Shown here in pieces: positions 1 to 5,441 of a stretch of DNA of 5,486 bases; the stretch's first letter is position 1; every line of letters begins with the position of its first letter. The DNA comes from Faecalicoccus sp. (GTDB lineage Bacteria; Bacillota_I; Bacilli_A; Erysipelotrichales; Erysipelotrichaceae), in contig JAGAWH010000193.1 in assembly GCA_017941505.1 (NCBI GenBank), positions 1 through 5,486 on the forward strand. The letters are read 5' to 3'. The notes below the pieces were generated by a model. The model saw nothing but the letters and a program-made list of their open reading frames with translations. It made no database searches and had not been told where the DNA came from. Both the position numbers and the translations under genes were made by a program.

Positions 1-606
1 AAAGCTATGAAGGACACCGAAAACGGGAAAGACACGGTGCCGGTTTTGGTTTTCTCAGAACTGAAAGTTGTGGACGAAGACGAAAATGTGATTGCAGAAA
101 GAATGTCGGATTATCAGCAGTTAGATATGAGTCGGGATGATACGTTACATCTGTTGATGCAGAATATCACAACCGGATGCACCATGATGATCAACCGCGC
201 CTTAAAAAAGAAAGCGCTGGAGGTAAAAGATCCGTATCATATGATCATGCATGATTGGTGGCTTGCCTTATGTGCATCACATTTTGGAAAAATGGTTTTT
301 ATCGAAGAGCCGCTTACTTTATATCGCCAGCATGTTACAAACAATGTCGGGGCTAAAAATCCTTACAATCCGGCATATATTGTAAAGAAATTGTCTTCCG
401 GTAAGGAAACAAAGAAGATCTTTGAAAAGACTAGGGCACAGGCTAGATTGTTTAAAGAGACTTATCGACTATCCAATCAAAGTCTTATCGGACAGTACGG
501 AAATTTATCTTTCCATACAAAAGCTGCGAGATGGGCTTTCTATACAAAACATAAAATGTGGCGTAAATCTTTACCGAGAAAATTAACAATGTTGATTTAT
601 GGATAA
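1..606 (+). CDS. GT2-family glycosyltransferase, rhamnosyltransferase-like (5'-truncated by window edge)
   Basis: This is the C-terminal ~201 codons of a family 2 (GT-A fold) glycosyltransferase that would transfer a sugar from a nucleotide donor onto a growing surface glycan at the cytoplasmic face of the membrane. The frame is open from base 1, so the true start and the N-terminal nucleotide-binding half lie upstream; the ATG at 7 is internal. Visible family marks are a PVLVFSELKVVDED stretch typical of the middle of rhamnosyltransferase-like GT2 enzymes, a TGCTMMINR segment (about 172-201), the acidic/aromatic HDWW motif (codons 250-261) where these enzymes carry the acceptor-side catalytic acid, and a YRQH motif (322-333) followed by a basic tail. 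No membrane segment is seen. It ends with TAA and is followed by an A/T-rich gap. The GT2 family call is firm; the transferred sugar (rhamnose or another deoxysugar) is inferred only from resemblance. Confidence 0.85.
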   Translation, partial: KAMKDTENGKDTVPVLVFSELKVVDEDENVIAERMSDYQQLDMSRDDTLHLLMQNITTGCTMMINRALKKKALEVKDPYHMIMHDWWLALCASHFGKMVFIEEPLTLYRQHVTNNVGAKNPYNPAYIVKKLSSGKETKKIFEKTRAQARLFKETYRLSNQSLIGQYGNLSFHTKAARWAFYTKHKMWRKSLPRKLTMLIYG

Positions 607-609
607 ATA

Positions 610-633
610 GTTGAAATGTCAATTTTTTTCAAC
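610..633 (+). repeat. Small inverted repeat just after the glycosyltransferase stop
   Basis: GTTGAAA (610-616) and TTTCAAC (627-633) form a perfect 7-bp inverted repeat around a 10-base loop, four bases after the TAA stop. The stem is A/T-rich and no T-tract follows, so as a terminator it would be weak. It may protect the 3' end of the upstream mRNA or act together with the next inverted repeats. Confidence 0.4.
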
Positions 634-635
634 TC

Positions 636-679
636 CGATAACAATTTTTTATCGAAAATATGCGAAAATCGATAAAAAA
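636..679 (+). repeat. Three-armed overlapping inverted repeats (CGATAA / TTATCG / CGATAA)
   Basis: CGATAA (636-641) can pair with TTATCG (649-654) around a 7-base loop. The same middle arm, extended to TTTTTTATCG (645-654), can instead pair perfectly over 10 bp with CGATAAAAAA (670-679) around a 15-base loop. The two hairpins cannot form together. On the + strand transcript neither is followed by a T-tract. On the - strand the 670-679/645-654 hairpin would end in its own T-run. Function unknown; possibly a weak terminator pair between the two genes. Confidence 0.45.
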
Positions 680-694
680 AGGACAAAAACACGC

Positions 695-722
695 AAAAAT
701 TTGACTTAATCATAAAAATTTG
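695..722 (+). repeat. 9-bp direct repeat overlapping the promoter
   Basis: AAAAATTTG occurs at 695-703 and again at 714-722, a 19-base period or a little under two helical turns. The copies overlap the putative -35 box and abut the -10 box. This would suit a dimeric regulator or an UP-like element, but in such A/T-rich DNA it could be chance. Confidence 0.3.
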
Positions 723-729
723 TTAAGGT
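701..729 (+). promoter_or_regulatory. Candidate sigma-A promoter for the ChW-lysozyme gene
   Basis: TTGACT (701-706) matches five of six bases of the -35 consensus. Seventeen bases later lies TAAGGT (724-729), a poor -10 box rescued in part by an extended TGT (721-723). Runs of A lie upstream. Transcription would start near 736, giving a leader of roughly 85 bases that includes the hairpins at 743-793. A closer -10 match, TGTAAT (735-740), has no -35 box at the right spacing. The call rests only on sequence match. Confidence 0.4.
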
Positions 730-742
730 TTCCATGTAATCG

Positions 743-763
743 TATTCATAAGGGGAATGAATA
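743..763 (+). promoter_or_regulatory. Candidate anti-terminator hairpin in the lysozyme leader
   Basis: TATTCAT (743-749) and ATGAATA (757-763) are perfect 7-bp complements around the 7-base loop AAGGGGA (750-756). The loop is itself the 5' strand of the terminator-like stem at 750-790, so this small hairpin and the larger one compete for the same bases. A loop-loop or pseudoknot pairing is also possible. Confidence 0.35.
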
Positions 764-794
764 GAGAGAAAAATTCTGTTCAATCCCCTTTTTG
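750..794 (+). terminator. Terminator-like hairpin in the leader just upstream of the lysozyme gene
   Basis: AAGGGGA (750-756) pairs with TCCCCTT (784-790). After an A-A mismatch, TGAA (758-761) pairs with TTCA (779-782), and a few weaker pairs can close the top. TTT continues directly after the stem, giving TTTTTGTTTC overall, as in intrinsic terminators. It may be the real end of the upstream glycosyltransferase transcript. If the promoter at 701-729 is used, it becomes an attenuator within the lysozyme 5' leader. Its 3' arm (CCTTT) could also pair with the AAAGG of the ribosome binding site at 805-809. Confidence 0.5.
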
Positions 795-821
795 TTTCTA
801 CGATAAAGGTGAGGAAAACTT

Positions 822-2954
822 ATGAAAAAAACATTAAACAAGGCTAAGTATGTGTTGAGTTTTTTATTTATCGGGGCATCCACTCCGCTTATTGCTCAAG
901 AGGTATTAGCCGATGAAATGGAACCGGTGGACGATTTAGAACCGGCGGTTCAAGAAATCTCACAGAGTGAAGAATCCGAAGAAATTTTGGGAACTACAGA
1001 GTATATCGAAGAAGATTCTGATGTAGAAATTGAAGTTGTAGACCAAACTGCGGAAACACCTGCAGATCAAAATGAACAGGCCTCGGCTTCAATTAACTAT
1101 GAGGCTCATGTCGCAACAATCGGTGATATGCCTGCAGTTTCAACGGATGATGTGGAAAGCTATGTCGGTACGGTAGGACAGTCTCATCCAATGGAAGCGC
1201 TTCAAATCCATCTTGACAGCACTTATGAAGGAAGTGTAGAGTACCGTGCTCATGTTGCCAACGAAGGATGGCAGTCTGCTGTTTCAACAGAGGACGCCCA
1301 AAGCTATGCCGGAACAAAAGGTAAATCGCTGGCCATGGAGGCTATTCAAATCGCATTAAAAGGTGAAATCGCAGATTATTATGATATTTATTATCGTGCT
1401 CATGTTGCCAATGTCGGCTGGATTGGCTGGGCTAGTAACGGACAATCAGCCGGATCTCAGGGATATGGATATGGGTTGGAAGCCCTTCAGATCAAACTGG
1501 TAGAAAAAGGCGGACAGGCTCCGGCATCTGAACAGGAAGCATTTGTGGTTAATCAGCTTCGTGCCCAGGCCCACGTGGCAACAATCGGCTGGGTTTCTGA
1601 GACAGGAGAGTCAACTATCATCGGATCGACCGGACAGGGAAATGCGATGGAAGCCGTAAAACTTCAGCTGGTCAATCAGCAGTATACCGGAGGAATCATG
1701 ATTAAGTCTCTGGTTGCAGGAGATGGTTGGGAAGCAGATTGGAAAAGTGATGGTACAATGAGTGGTACAACCGGTCAGTCAAAGCCGATTGATGCGGTTC
1801 AGATAGCCTTATACGGTGAAATGGCAAACCACTACAATATTTATTATCGAGCTCATCTTTCTAATATCGGCTGGTTAAGCTGGACATCAAACGGAGAAAA
1901 AGCCGGCAGTGAGCTGGGAAATCATCTTGAAGCGATCAATATTAATTTGGTAGAAAAGAATGCACAGGGACCGGAAACAGCCGGTGCAGCTTTTATTGAA
2001 GATCATAATTTCCTCTCCTATGAATCACACAGTGAATCCGGATGGCAGACAGCTGTGAAAGAAAGAGAAATGTCCGGAAGTGTAGGACAGTCAATCGCCT
2101 TAGATGGTTTAAAAATCTCTTTGGTGAACGCTCCTGTAGAGGGTGGTGTTACTTATCGTGCGCATGTGGCAAAAATCGGCTGGCAGGAAGAATGGGAAGC
2201 TGATGGAAATGCTGCAGGTGTAATTGATGATGATAAAGCGATTGAAGCCATCGAAATCGTCTTAACCGGTGAAATGGGCGAAAAATATGATATTTTATAT
2301 CGCGTTCATTCAGCGAATATCGGCTGGCTCGGCTGGGCAAGAAACGGTGAAAGCGCCGGAAGCGAAGGTTATGGTAACGCGATTGAAGCTATCGAAATTC
2401 GCATTTATGATAAGAATCTAAATATGAATTTAGGCGGCGAGCCATTTAAGAAAAGCCATGGCAGTGATCCATTAGGTGCTTATGACTGGATTGCCGGAAA
2501 CTTCCATGCTTCCAATGATATTGCTGTAAATAACGCAATGTGTGTTTGGAGATTTTTCAAGGCCCGTGGTTGGAGCTTACAGGCAGTATGCGGAATGCTT
2601 GGAAACATGCAGGAAGAATCCGGTGTTAACCCTGGTATGTGGCAAAGTCTTCGTGGCCCTGGATACGGTCTGGTACAATGGACTCCGGCATATGAAGTAA
2701 CAAGCTTCCTTGAAGCACGCGGTTTACCGATTGATTCCGGAGACGGACAATGCGAATGTCTGCAATGGGAAATGGAAAATGAAATCAACTGGTATAATTA
2801 CGGAATGAGCTTCCATGATTATTCCGTATCCCAATTAGATCCGGGTACCCTTGCTTATTATTTCCACGAGTGCTATGAAAGAGGAGCCGGTTATTCATCC
2901 GTTCGTGAAACTAACGCGATGAATTGGTTCTATATGTTAATGCCATACGCATAA
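822..2954 (+). CDS. Secreted ChW-repeat protein with C-terminal phage-tail-lysozyme (muramidase) domain
   Basis: This is a 710-residue exported cell-wall hydrolase. A ribosome binding site AAAGGTGAGG (805-814) lies 7 bases before the ATG. Residues 1-30 are a signal peptide (basic MKKTLNKAK, hydrophobic 11-25, likely cut after VLA at 30). Residues 31-90 are a Glu/Asp-rich linker. Residues 91-531 hold nine ChW repeats (YRAHVANxGWxxx...GxxGxxxxxEAIxIxL pattern) in three triplets; the key Trp residues are at 150, 200, 257, 303, 351, 408, 454 and 502, and the first repeat lacks its Trp (Asp102). Residues 554-710 resemble phage tail lysozyme domains: GNMQEESGVNP (594-604), with Glu598 or Glu599 the likely catalytic acid, then GYGLVQWTP (614-622). 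All five cysteines (574, 590, 644, 646, 684) lie in this domain. There is no LPXTG motif and no membrane anchor, so the repeats probably hold it at the surface (inference). Its ends carry a terminator-like leader and a strong terminator, so it is probably monocistronic. The domain calls are strong; the ligand of the repeats is unknown. Confidence 0.9.
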   Translation: MKKTLNKAKYVLSFLFIGASTPLIAQEVLADEMEPVDDLEPAVQEISQSEESEEILGTTEYIEEDSDVEIEVVDQTAETPADQNEQASASINYEAHVATIGDMPAVSTDDVESYVGTVGQSHPMEALQIHLDSTYEGSVEYRAHVANEGWQSAVSTEDAQSYAGTKGKSLAMEAIQIALKGEIADYYDIYYRAHVANVGWIGWASNGQSAGSQGYGYGLEALQIKLVEKGGQAPASEQEAFVVNQLRAQAHVATIGWVSETGESTIIGSTGQGNAMEAVKLQLVNQQYTGGIMIKSLVAGDGWEADWKSDGTMSGTTGQSKPIDAVQIALYGEMANHYNIYYRAHLSNIGWLSWTSNGEKAGSELGNHLEAININLVEKNAQGPETAGAAFIEDHNFLSYESHSESGWQTAVKEREMSGSVGQSIALDGLKISLVNAPVEGGVTYRAHVAKIGWQEEWEADGNAAGVIDDDKAIEAIEIVLTGEMGEKYDILYRVHSANIGWLGWARNGESAGSEGYGNAIEAIEIRIYDKNLNMNLGGEPFKKSHGSDPLGAYDWIAGNFHASNDIAVNNAMCVWRFFKARGWSLQAVCGMLGNMQEESGVNPGMWQSLRGPGYGLVQWTPAYEVTSFLEARGLPIDSGDGQCECLQWEMENEINWYNYGMSFHDYSVSQLDPGTLAYYFHECYERGAGYSSVRETNAMNWFYMLMPYA
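1092..1511 (+). repeat. ChW repeat triplet 1 (residues 91-230)
   Basis: The repeats span about residues 91-131, 139-181 and 185-230. The first has GDMPA in place of the usual GW. The second has GWQSAV. The third is the long form, with a YDIYYRAH lead, GWIGW and an NGQSAGSQG stretch, ending in LVEK. Confidence 0.75.
1557..1961 (+). repeat. ChW repeat triplet 2 (residues 246-380)
   Basis: The repeats span about residues 246-284, 291-332 and 336-380, with Trp at 257, 303 and 351. The third again has the long form (YNIYYRAH, GWLSW, NGEKAGSE, LVEK), exactly 151 residues after its counterpart in triplet 1 when measured Trp to Trp. Confidence 0.75.
2010..2414 (+). repeat. ChW repeat triplet 3 (residues 397-531)
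   Basis: The repeats span about residues 397-435, 442-483 and 487-531, with Trp at 408, 454 and 502, each exactly 151 residues after the matching Trp in triplet 2. The last repeat (YDILYRVH, GWLGW, NGESAGSEG) leads through a short linker into the lysozyme domain. Confidence 0.75.
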
Positions 2955-2965
2955 ATAGATTTATC

Positions 2966-2989
2966 GAGGAGTGCTTACTCCTCTTTTTT
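2966..2989 (+). terminator. Intrinsic terminator after the ChW-lysozyme gene
   Basis: GAGGAGT (2966-2972) and ACTCCTC (2977-2983) form a perfect 7-bp G/C-containing stem with a GCTT loop, followed at once by six T (2984-2989). It begins 11 bases after the TAA stop. It separates the lysozyme gene from the nucleotide-sugar operon. Confidence 0.9.
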
Positions 2990-3016
2990 GTGTTATTATG
3001 ATAACTGTTAAGTTTA

Positions 3017-3050
3017 TTGAAAATGTCTCAATGTTTTCATGTCATACAAT
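3017..3050 (+). promoter_or_regulatory. Candidate promoter for the fnlA-fnlC-type operon
   Basis: TTGAAA (3017-3022) is a good -35 box. TGTCAT (3040-3045), 17 bases later, matches four of six -10 bases. A better -10 box, TACAAT (3045-3050), sits 22 bases from this -35 and has no better partner. Because a strong terminator lies just upstream, some promoter is expected in 2990-3075; which box is used cannot be settled here. Confidence 0.35.
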
Positions 3051-3089
3051 CGCAATTTTGTGTGTTATAGAAAGTCAGGAGGAATAGAG

Positions 3090-4136
3090 ATGAGTGAGTT
3101 TAATGGAGCTACATTAATGATTACCGGAGGTACAGGATCATTCGGTAATACAGTCCTTAAACATTTTTTAACTACAGATATCGGTCAGATTCGTATCTTC
3201 TCGCGTGATGAGAAAAAACAGGATGATATGCGTCATGACCTGCAGGCAAAGTATCCAGAGTATGCCGGAAAGGTTAAATTTTATATCGGGGATGTAAGAG
3301 ACCCGCGTTCGGTTGCCGATGCGATGCCCGGTGTGGATTATATCTTTCATGCAGCCGCTTTAAAACAGGTGCCATCCTGTGAATTTTTCCCGATGCAGGC
3401 AGTCAAGACCAATATCGAAGGAACCGATAATGTCTTACATGCAGCTATCGATGCCGGTGTAAAAAGAGTGGTGTGCCTGTCTACCGATAAGGCAGCTTAT
3501 CCGATCAATGCGATGGGTATCTCCAAGGCGATGATGGAGCATGTCATTTACGCCAATGCCCGTGTGGCAGCGGAAAGATCCAATACGGTCATCTGCTGTA
3601 CAAGATATGGCAATGTCATGTGTTCAAGAGGTTCGGTCATTCCTCTTTTCATCGATCAGATCCATGCCGGAAATCCAATTACCATCACCAATCCGGATAT
3701 GACCCGCTTCTTAATGAATCTGGATGAAGCAGTCGATTTAGTCAAGTTTGCCTTCAATCATGCCAATCCGGGAGATTTATTTATACAGAAGGCCGATGCC
3801 TGTACGATCGGTGATCTTGCCAAAGGTGTTCAGAAACTGTTCGGTGATACCGGAACCAAGATTATCGGAACCCGTCATGGTGAAAAGCTTTATGAAACTT
3901 TAATGACAAGAGAAGAGCGCCTGCGTTCTGAAGATATGGGCAACTACTTTAGAGTGGCAGCGGATAACCGTGACTTAAACTATGATAAATTCTTTGTACA
4001 GGGCAAGGTAGAAACCGAAGCGGAAGAAAGCTATACCAGCCATAACACAAAGCGGCTCGATGTAGATGGAGTTGTCAAAAAGATACTGACTACGGATTAT
4101 GTCAAAGAGGAACTTGCGGGAATCCGTCATTATTAA
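3090..4136 (+). CDS. fnlA: UDP-GlcNAc 4,6-dehydratase/5-epimerase (FnlA/CapE/WbjB type)
   Basis: This is a cytoplasmic extended-SDR enzyme, 348 residues, close to the usual family length. In characterised relatives it converts UDP-GlcNAc to a UDP-2-acetamido-2,6-dideoxy-L-hexos-4-ulose, the first step to UDP-L-FucNAc. The NAD(P)-binding glycine motif is TGGTGSFG (12-19), followed by FSRDEKKQDDMR (37-48), GDVRD (67-71), HAAALKQVP (87-95) and STDKA (131-135). The SDR YxxxK motif reads MGISK (Met142-Lys146); the Met in place of Tyr is the FnlA/CapE pattern and separates it from PseB-type inverting dehydratases. The C-terminal part has GTRHGEKLYE, RDLNY and a SHNTKRLD motif. The start at 3090 is chosen because AGGAGGA (3077-3083) sits 6 bases before it. 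An in-frame ATG at 3039 has no ribosome binding site, overlaps the likely promoter and would add a non-homologous tail. The next gene follows after 17 bases, so the two form an operon. The family call is firm; the final sugar depends on the missing reductase. Confidence 0.92.
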   Translation: MSEFNGATLMITGGTGSFGNTVLKHFLTTDIGQIRIFSRDEKKQDDMRHDLQAKYPEYAGKVKFYIGDVRDPRSVADAMPGVDYIFHAAALKQVPSCEFFPMQAVKTNIEGTDNVLHAAIDAGVKRVVCLSTDKAAYPINAMGISKAMMEHVIYANARVAAERSNTVICCTRYGNVMCSRGSVIPLFIDQIHAGNPITITNPDMTRFLMNLDEAVDLVKFAFNHANPGDLFIQKADACTIGDLAKGVQKLFGDTGTKIIGTRHGEKLYETLMTREERLRSEDMGNYFRVAADNRDLNYDKFFVQGKVETEAEESYTSHNTKRLDVDGVVKKILTTDYVKEELAGIRHY

Positions 4137-4153
4137 TAGATGGAGGAAAGATC

Positions 4154-5329
4154 ATGGAATATCCTAACTGGAAAGAAAACGGAAAGATCAAATTAATGAT
4201 CATCGTAGGTACACGGCCTGAGATCATCCGCCTTTCAGCAGTAATCAAAAAGTGCCGTAAATACTTCGATACGATCTTAGTGCATACCGGTCAGAACTAT
4301 GACTACAACCTGAACGGTGTGTTCTTTAAGGATCTGAAATTAGAAAACCCGGAATTATATCTGAATGCGGTAGGCTCTGATTTAGGTGAGACGATGGGCA
4401 ATATCATCGATTTATCTTATAAGGCCATGGTGGCCTTAAAGCCGGAGGCAGTGCTGGTGCTTGGTGATACCAATTCATGCTTATCGGTCATCGGTGCCAA
4501 GAGGCTGCATATCCCAATCTTCCATATGGAGGCAGGAAACCGCTGCAAGGATGAATGTCTTCCCGAAGAGACAAACCGCCGTATCGTGGATATCATTTCC
4601 GATGTGAACTTAGCATACTCGGAACACGCCAGAAGATACTTAGCGGATTGCGGCCTGCCAAAGGAAAGGACCTATGTAACAGGAAGCCCTATGGCAGAAG
4701 TTTTGACCAATAACTTAGAAGATATAAAAAAGTCAGATATTTTAAATCGTCTTGGCTTAGAAAAAAGAAATTACATCTTACTTTCTGCGCATCGTGAGGA
4801 AAATATCGATACTGAGAAAAACTTTATCAGCCTGTTTACGGCAATCAACACCATGGCAGAAAAATATGATATGCCAACTCTATATTCCTGCCATCCAAGA
4901 AGCAGAAAGAGATTGGAAGCATCCGGGTTTAAGTTAGATCCGCGTGTCATCCAACATGAGCCGCTTGGTTTCCATGACTATAACTGTCTGCAGATGAATG
5001 CCTTCTGTGTGGTATCCGACAGCGGAACCCTTCCGGAGGAGAGCAGCTTCTTTACCTCGATTGGAAATCCGATCCCGGCAGTATGCATCCGTACATCTAC
5101 AGAGCGCCCGGAGGCACTCGACAAGGCATGTTTCATTCTTTCGGGAATTGATACCAAGGGTCTTTTACAGGCGGTGGATACCGCTGTAGAAATGGTGAAA
5201 GATGAAGTAAACGGAGGCGCTTTACCGGTGCCGGATTATGTTGATAACAATGTATCGGATAAGGTGGTAAAGATCATCCAGAGCTATGTCGGCGTTGTCA
5301 ACAAGATGGTCTGGCGCAAGGATAGGTAG
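4154..5329 (+). CDS. fnlC: Non-hydrolysing UDP-sugar 2-epimerase (FnlC/CapG/WbjD type, WecB superfamily)
   Basis: This 391-residue cytoplasmic enzyme belongs to the GT-B-fold UDP-GlcNAc 2-epimerase superfamily. Next to a fnlA gene its likely reaction is the last step of the pathway: C2 epimerisation of the UDP-2-acetamido-2,6-dideoxy-L-talose product to UDP-L-FucNAc. Seen motifs are VGTRPEIIRLS (18-28), HTGQNYDYNLN (44-54), LGDTNSC (Asp105), HMEAGNRC (Glu126), PEETNRRIVD (Glu138), SAHREEN (His213), HPRSR (247-251) and SDSGT with a following EE (288-296). Asp105, Glu126, Glu138 and His213 correspond to the catalytic Asp/Glu/Glu/His set of WecB. The phrases HTGQNYDY and AGNRCxDxxxPEETNRR are typical of the FnlC/CapG branch rather than of WecB/MnaA. 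The ribosome binding site GGAGG (4142-4146) is 7 bases before the ATG. No promoter or terminator separates it from the preceding gene. It could instead make UDP-L-QuiNAc (WbvD-like) if paired with another reductase. Confidence 0.9.
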   Translation: MEYPNWKENGKIKLMIIVGTRPEIIRLSAVIKKCRKYFDTILVHTGQNYDYNLNGVFFKDLKLENPELYLNAVGSDLGETMGNIIDLSYKAMVALKPEAVLVLGDTNSCLSVIGAKRLHIPIFHMEAGNRCKDECLPEETNRRIVDIISDVNLAYSEHARRYLADCGLPKERTYVTGSPMAEVLTNNLEDIKKSDILNRLGLEKRNYILLSAHREENIDTEKNFISLFTAINTMAEKYDMPTLYSCHPRSRKRLEASGFKLDPRVIQHEPLGFHDYNCLQMNAFCVVSDSGTLPEESSFFTSIGNPIPAVCIRTSTERPEALDKACFILSGIDTKGLLQAVDTAVEMVKDEVNGGALPVPDYVDNNVSDKVVKIIQSYVGVVNKMVWRKDR

Positions 5330-5394
5330 TGTAAAGAATTTATGAAAACTACCGAATATGAGTGGTGAAGAATTGAGGAATATAAAAAAAATTA

Positions 5395-5413
5395 TGTTCA
5401 TCTTAGATGAACA
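5395..5413. repeat. Perfect 8-bp inverted repeat downstream of the epimerase gene
   Basis: TGTTCATC (5395-5402) and GATGAACA (5406-5413) pair perfectly around a 3-base TTA loop, 65 bases after the epimerase stop. No T-tract follows, so it is not a classical terminator. It could be a protein-binding palindrome or a transcript-stabilising hairpin. Confidence 0.45.
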
Positions 5414-5441
5414 ATCCGTATAGTCAAGAAATTGAACACGA

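Noticed and set aside
721..740. WalR-like box (TGTTAA and TGTAAT) upstream of the cell-wall hydrolase
   Set aside because: The two half-sites are 8 bases apart, not the 5 expected for a WalR direct repeat, so the match is not supported.
1093..1317. Reverse-strand open frame of 74 codons within the lysozyme gene
   Set aside because: It lies opposite the ChW repeats, has no ribosome binding site, and its Arg/His/Leu-rich product is what the complement of the repeats would give.
2149..2340. Reverse-strand open frame of 63 codons
   Set aside because: It is a shadow of the third ChW triplet; the product is compositionally biased and has no recognisable domain.
2480..2788. Reverse-strand open frame of 102 codons
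   Set aside because: It is antisense to the lysozyme domain, whose frame is clearly conserved, and no start signal is visible.
3039..3089. Upstream start adding 17 residues to the dehydratase
   Set aside because: There is no ribosome binding site before 3039, the added residues do not fit the family N-terminus, and AGGAGGA is correctly placed for the ATG at 3090.
3168..3350. Reverse-strand open frame of 60 codons
   Set aside because: It lies opposite the conserved nucleotide-binding region of the dehydratase; no independent evidence for coding.
3471..3530. Loss of the catalytic Tyr in the SDR motif of the dehydratase (MxxxK in place of YxxxK)
   Set aside because: It looks like an inactivating change, but Met at this position is the normal pattern of the FnlA/CapE branch.
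4998..5189. Second + strand frame of 63 codons inside the epimerase gene
   Set aside because: It overlaps the SDSG region of the epimerase in another frame, is Arg/Ser-rich, and has no ribosome binding site.
5343..5369. Mini-frame MKTTEYEW after the epimerase stop
   Set aside because: Only eight codons, no ribosome binding site of note, and no known leader-peptide pattern.
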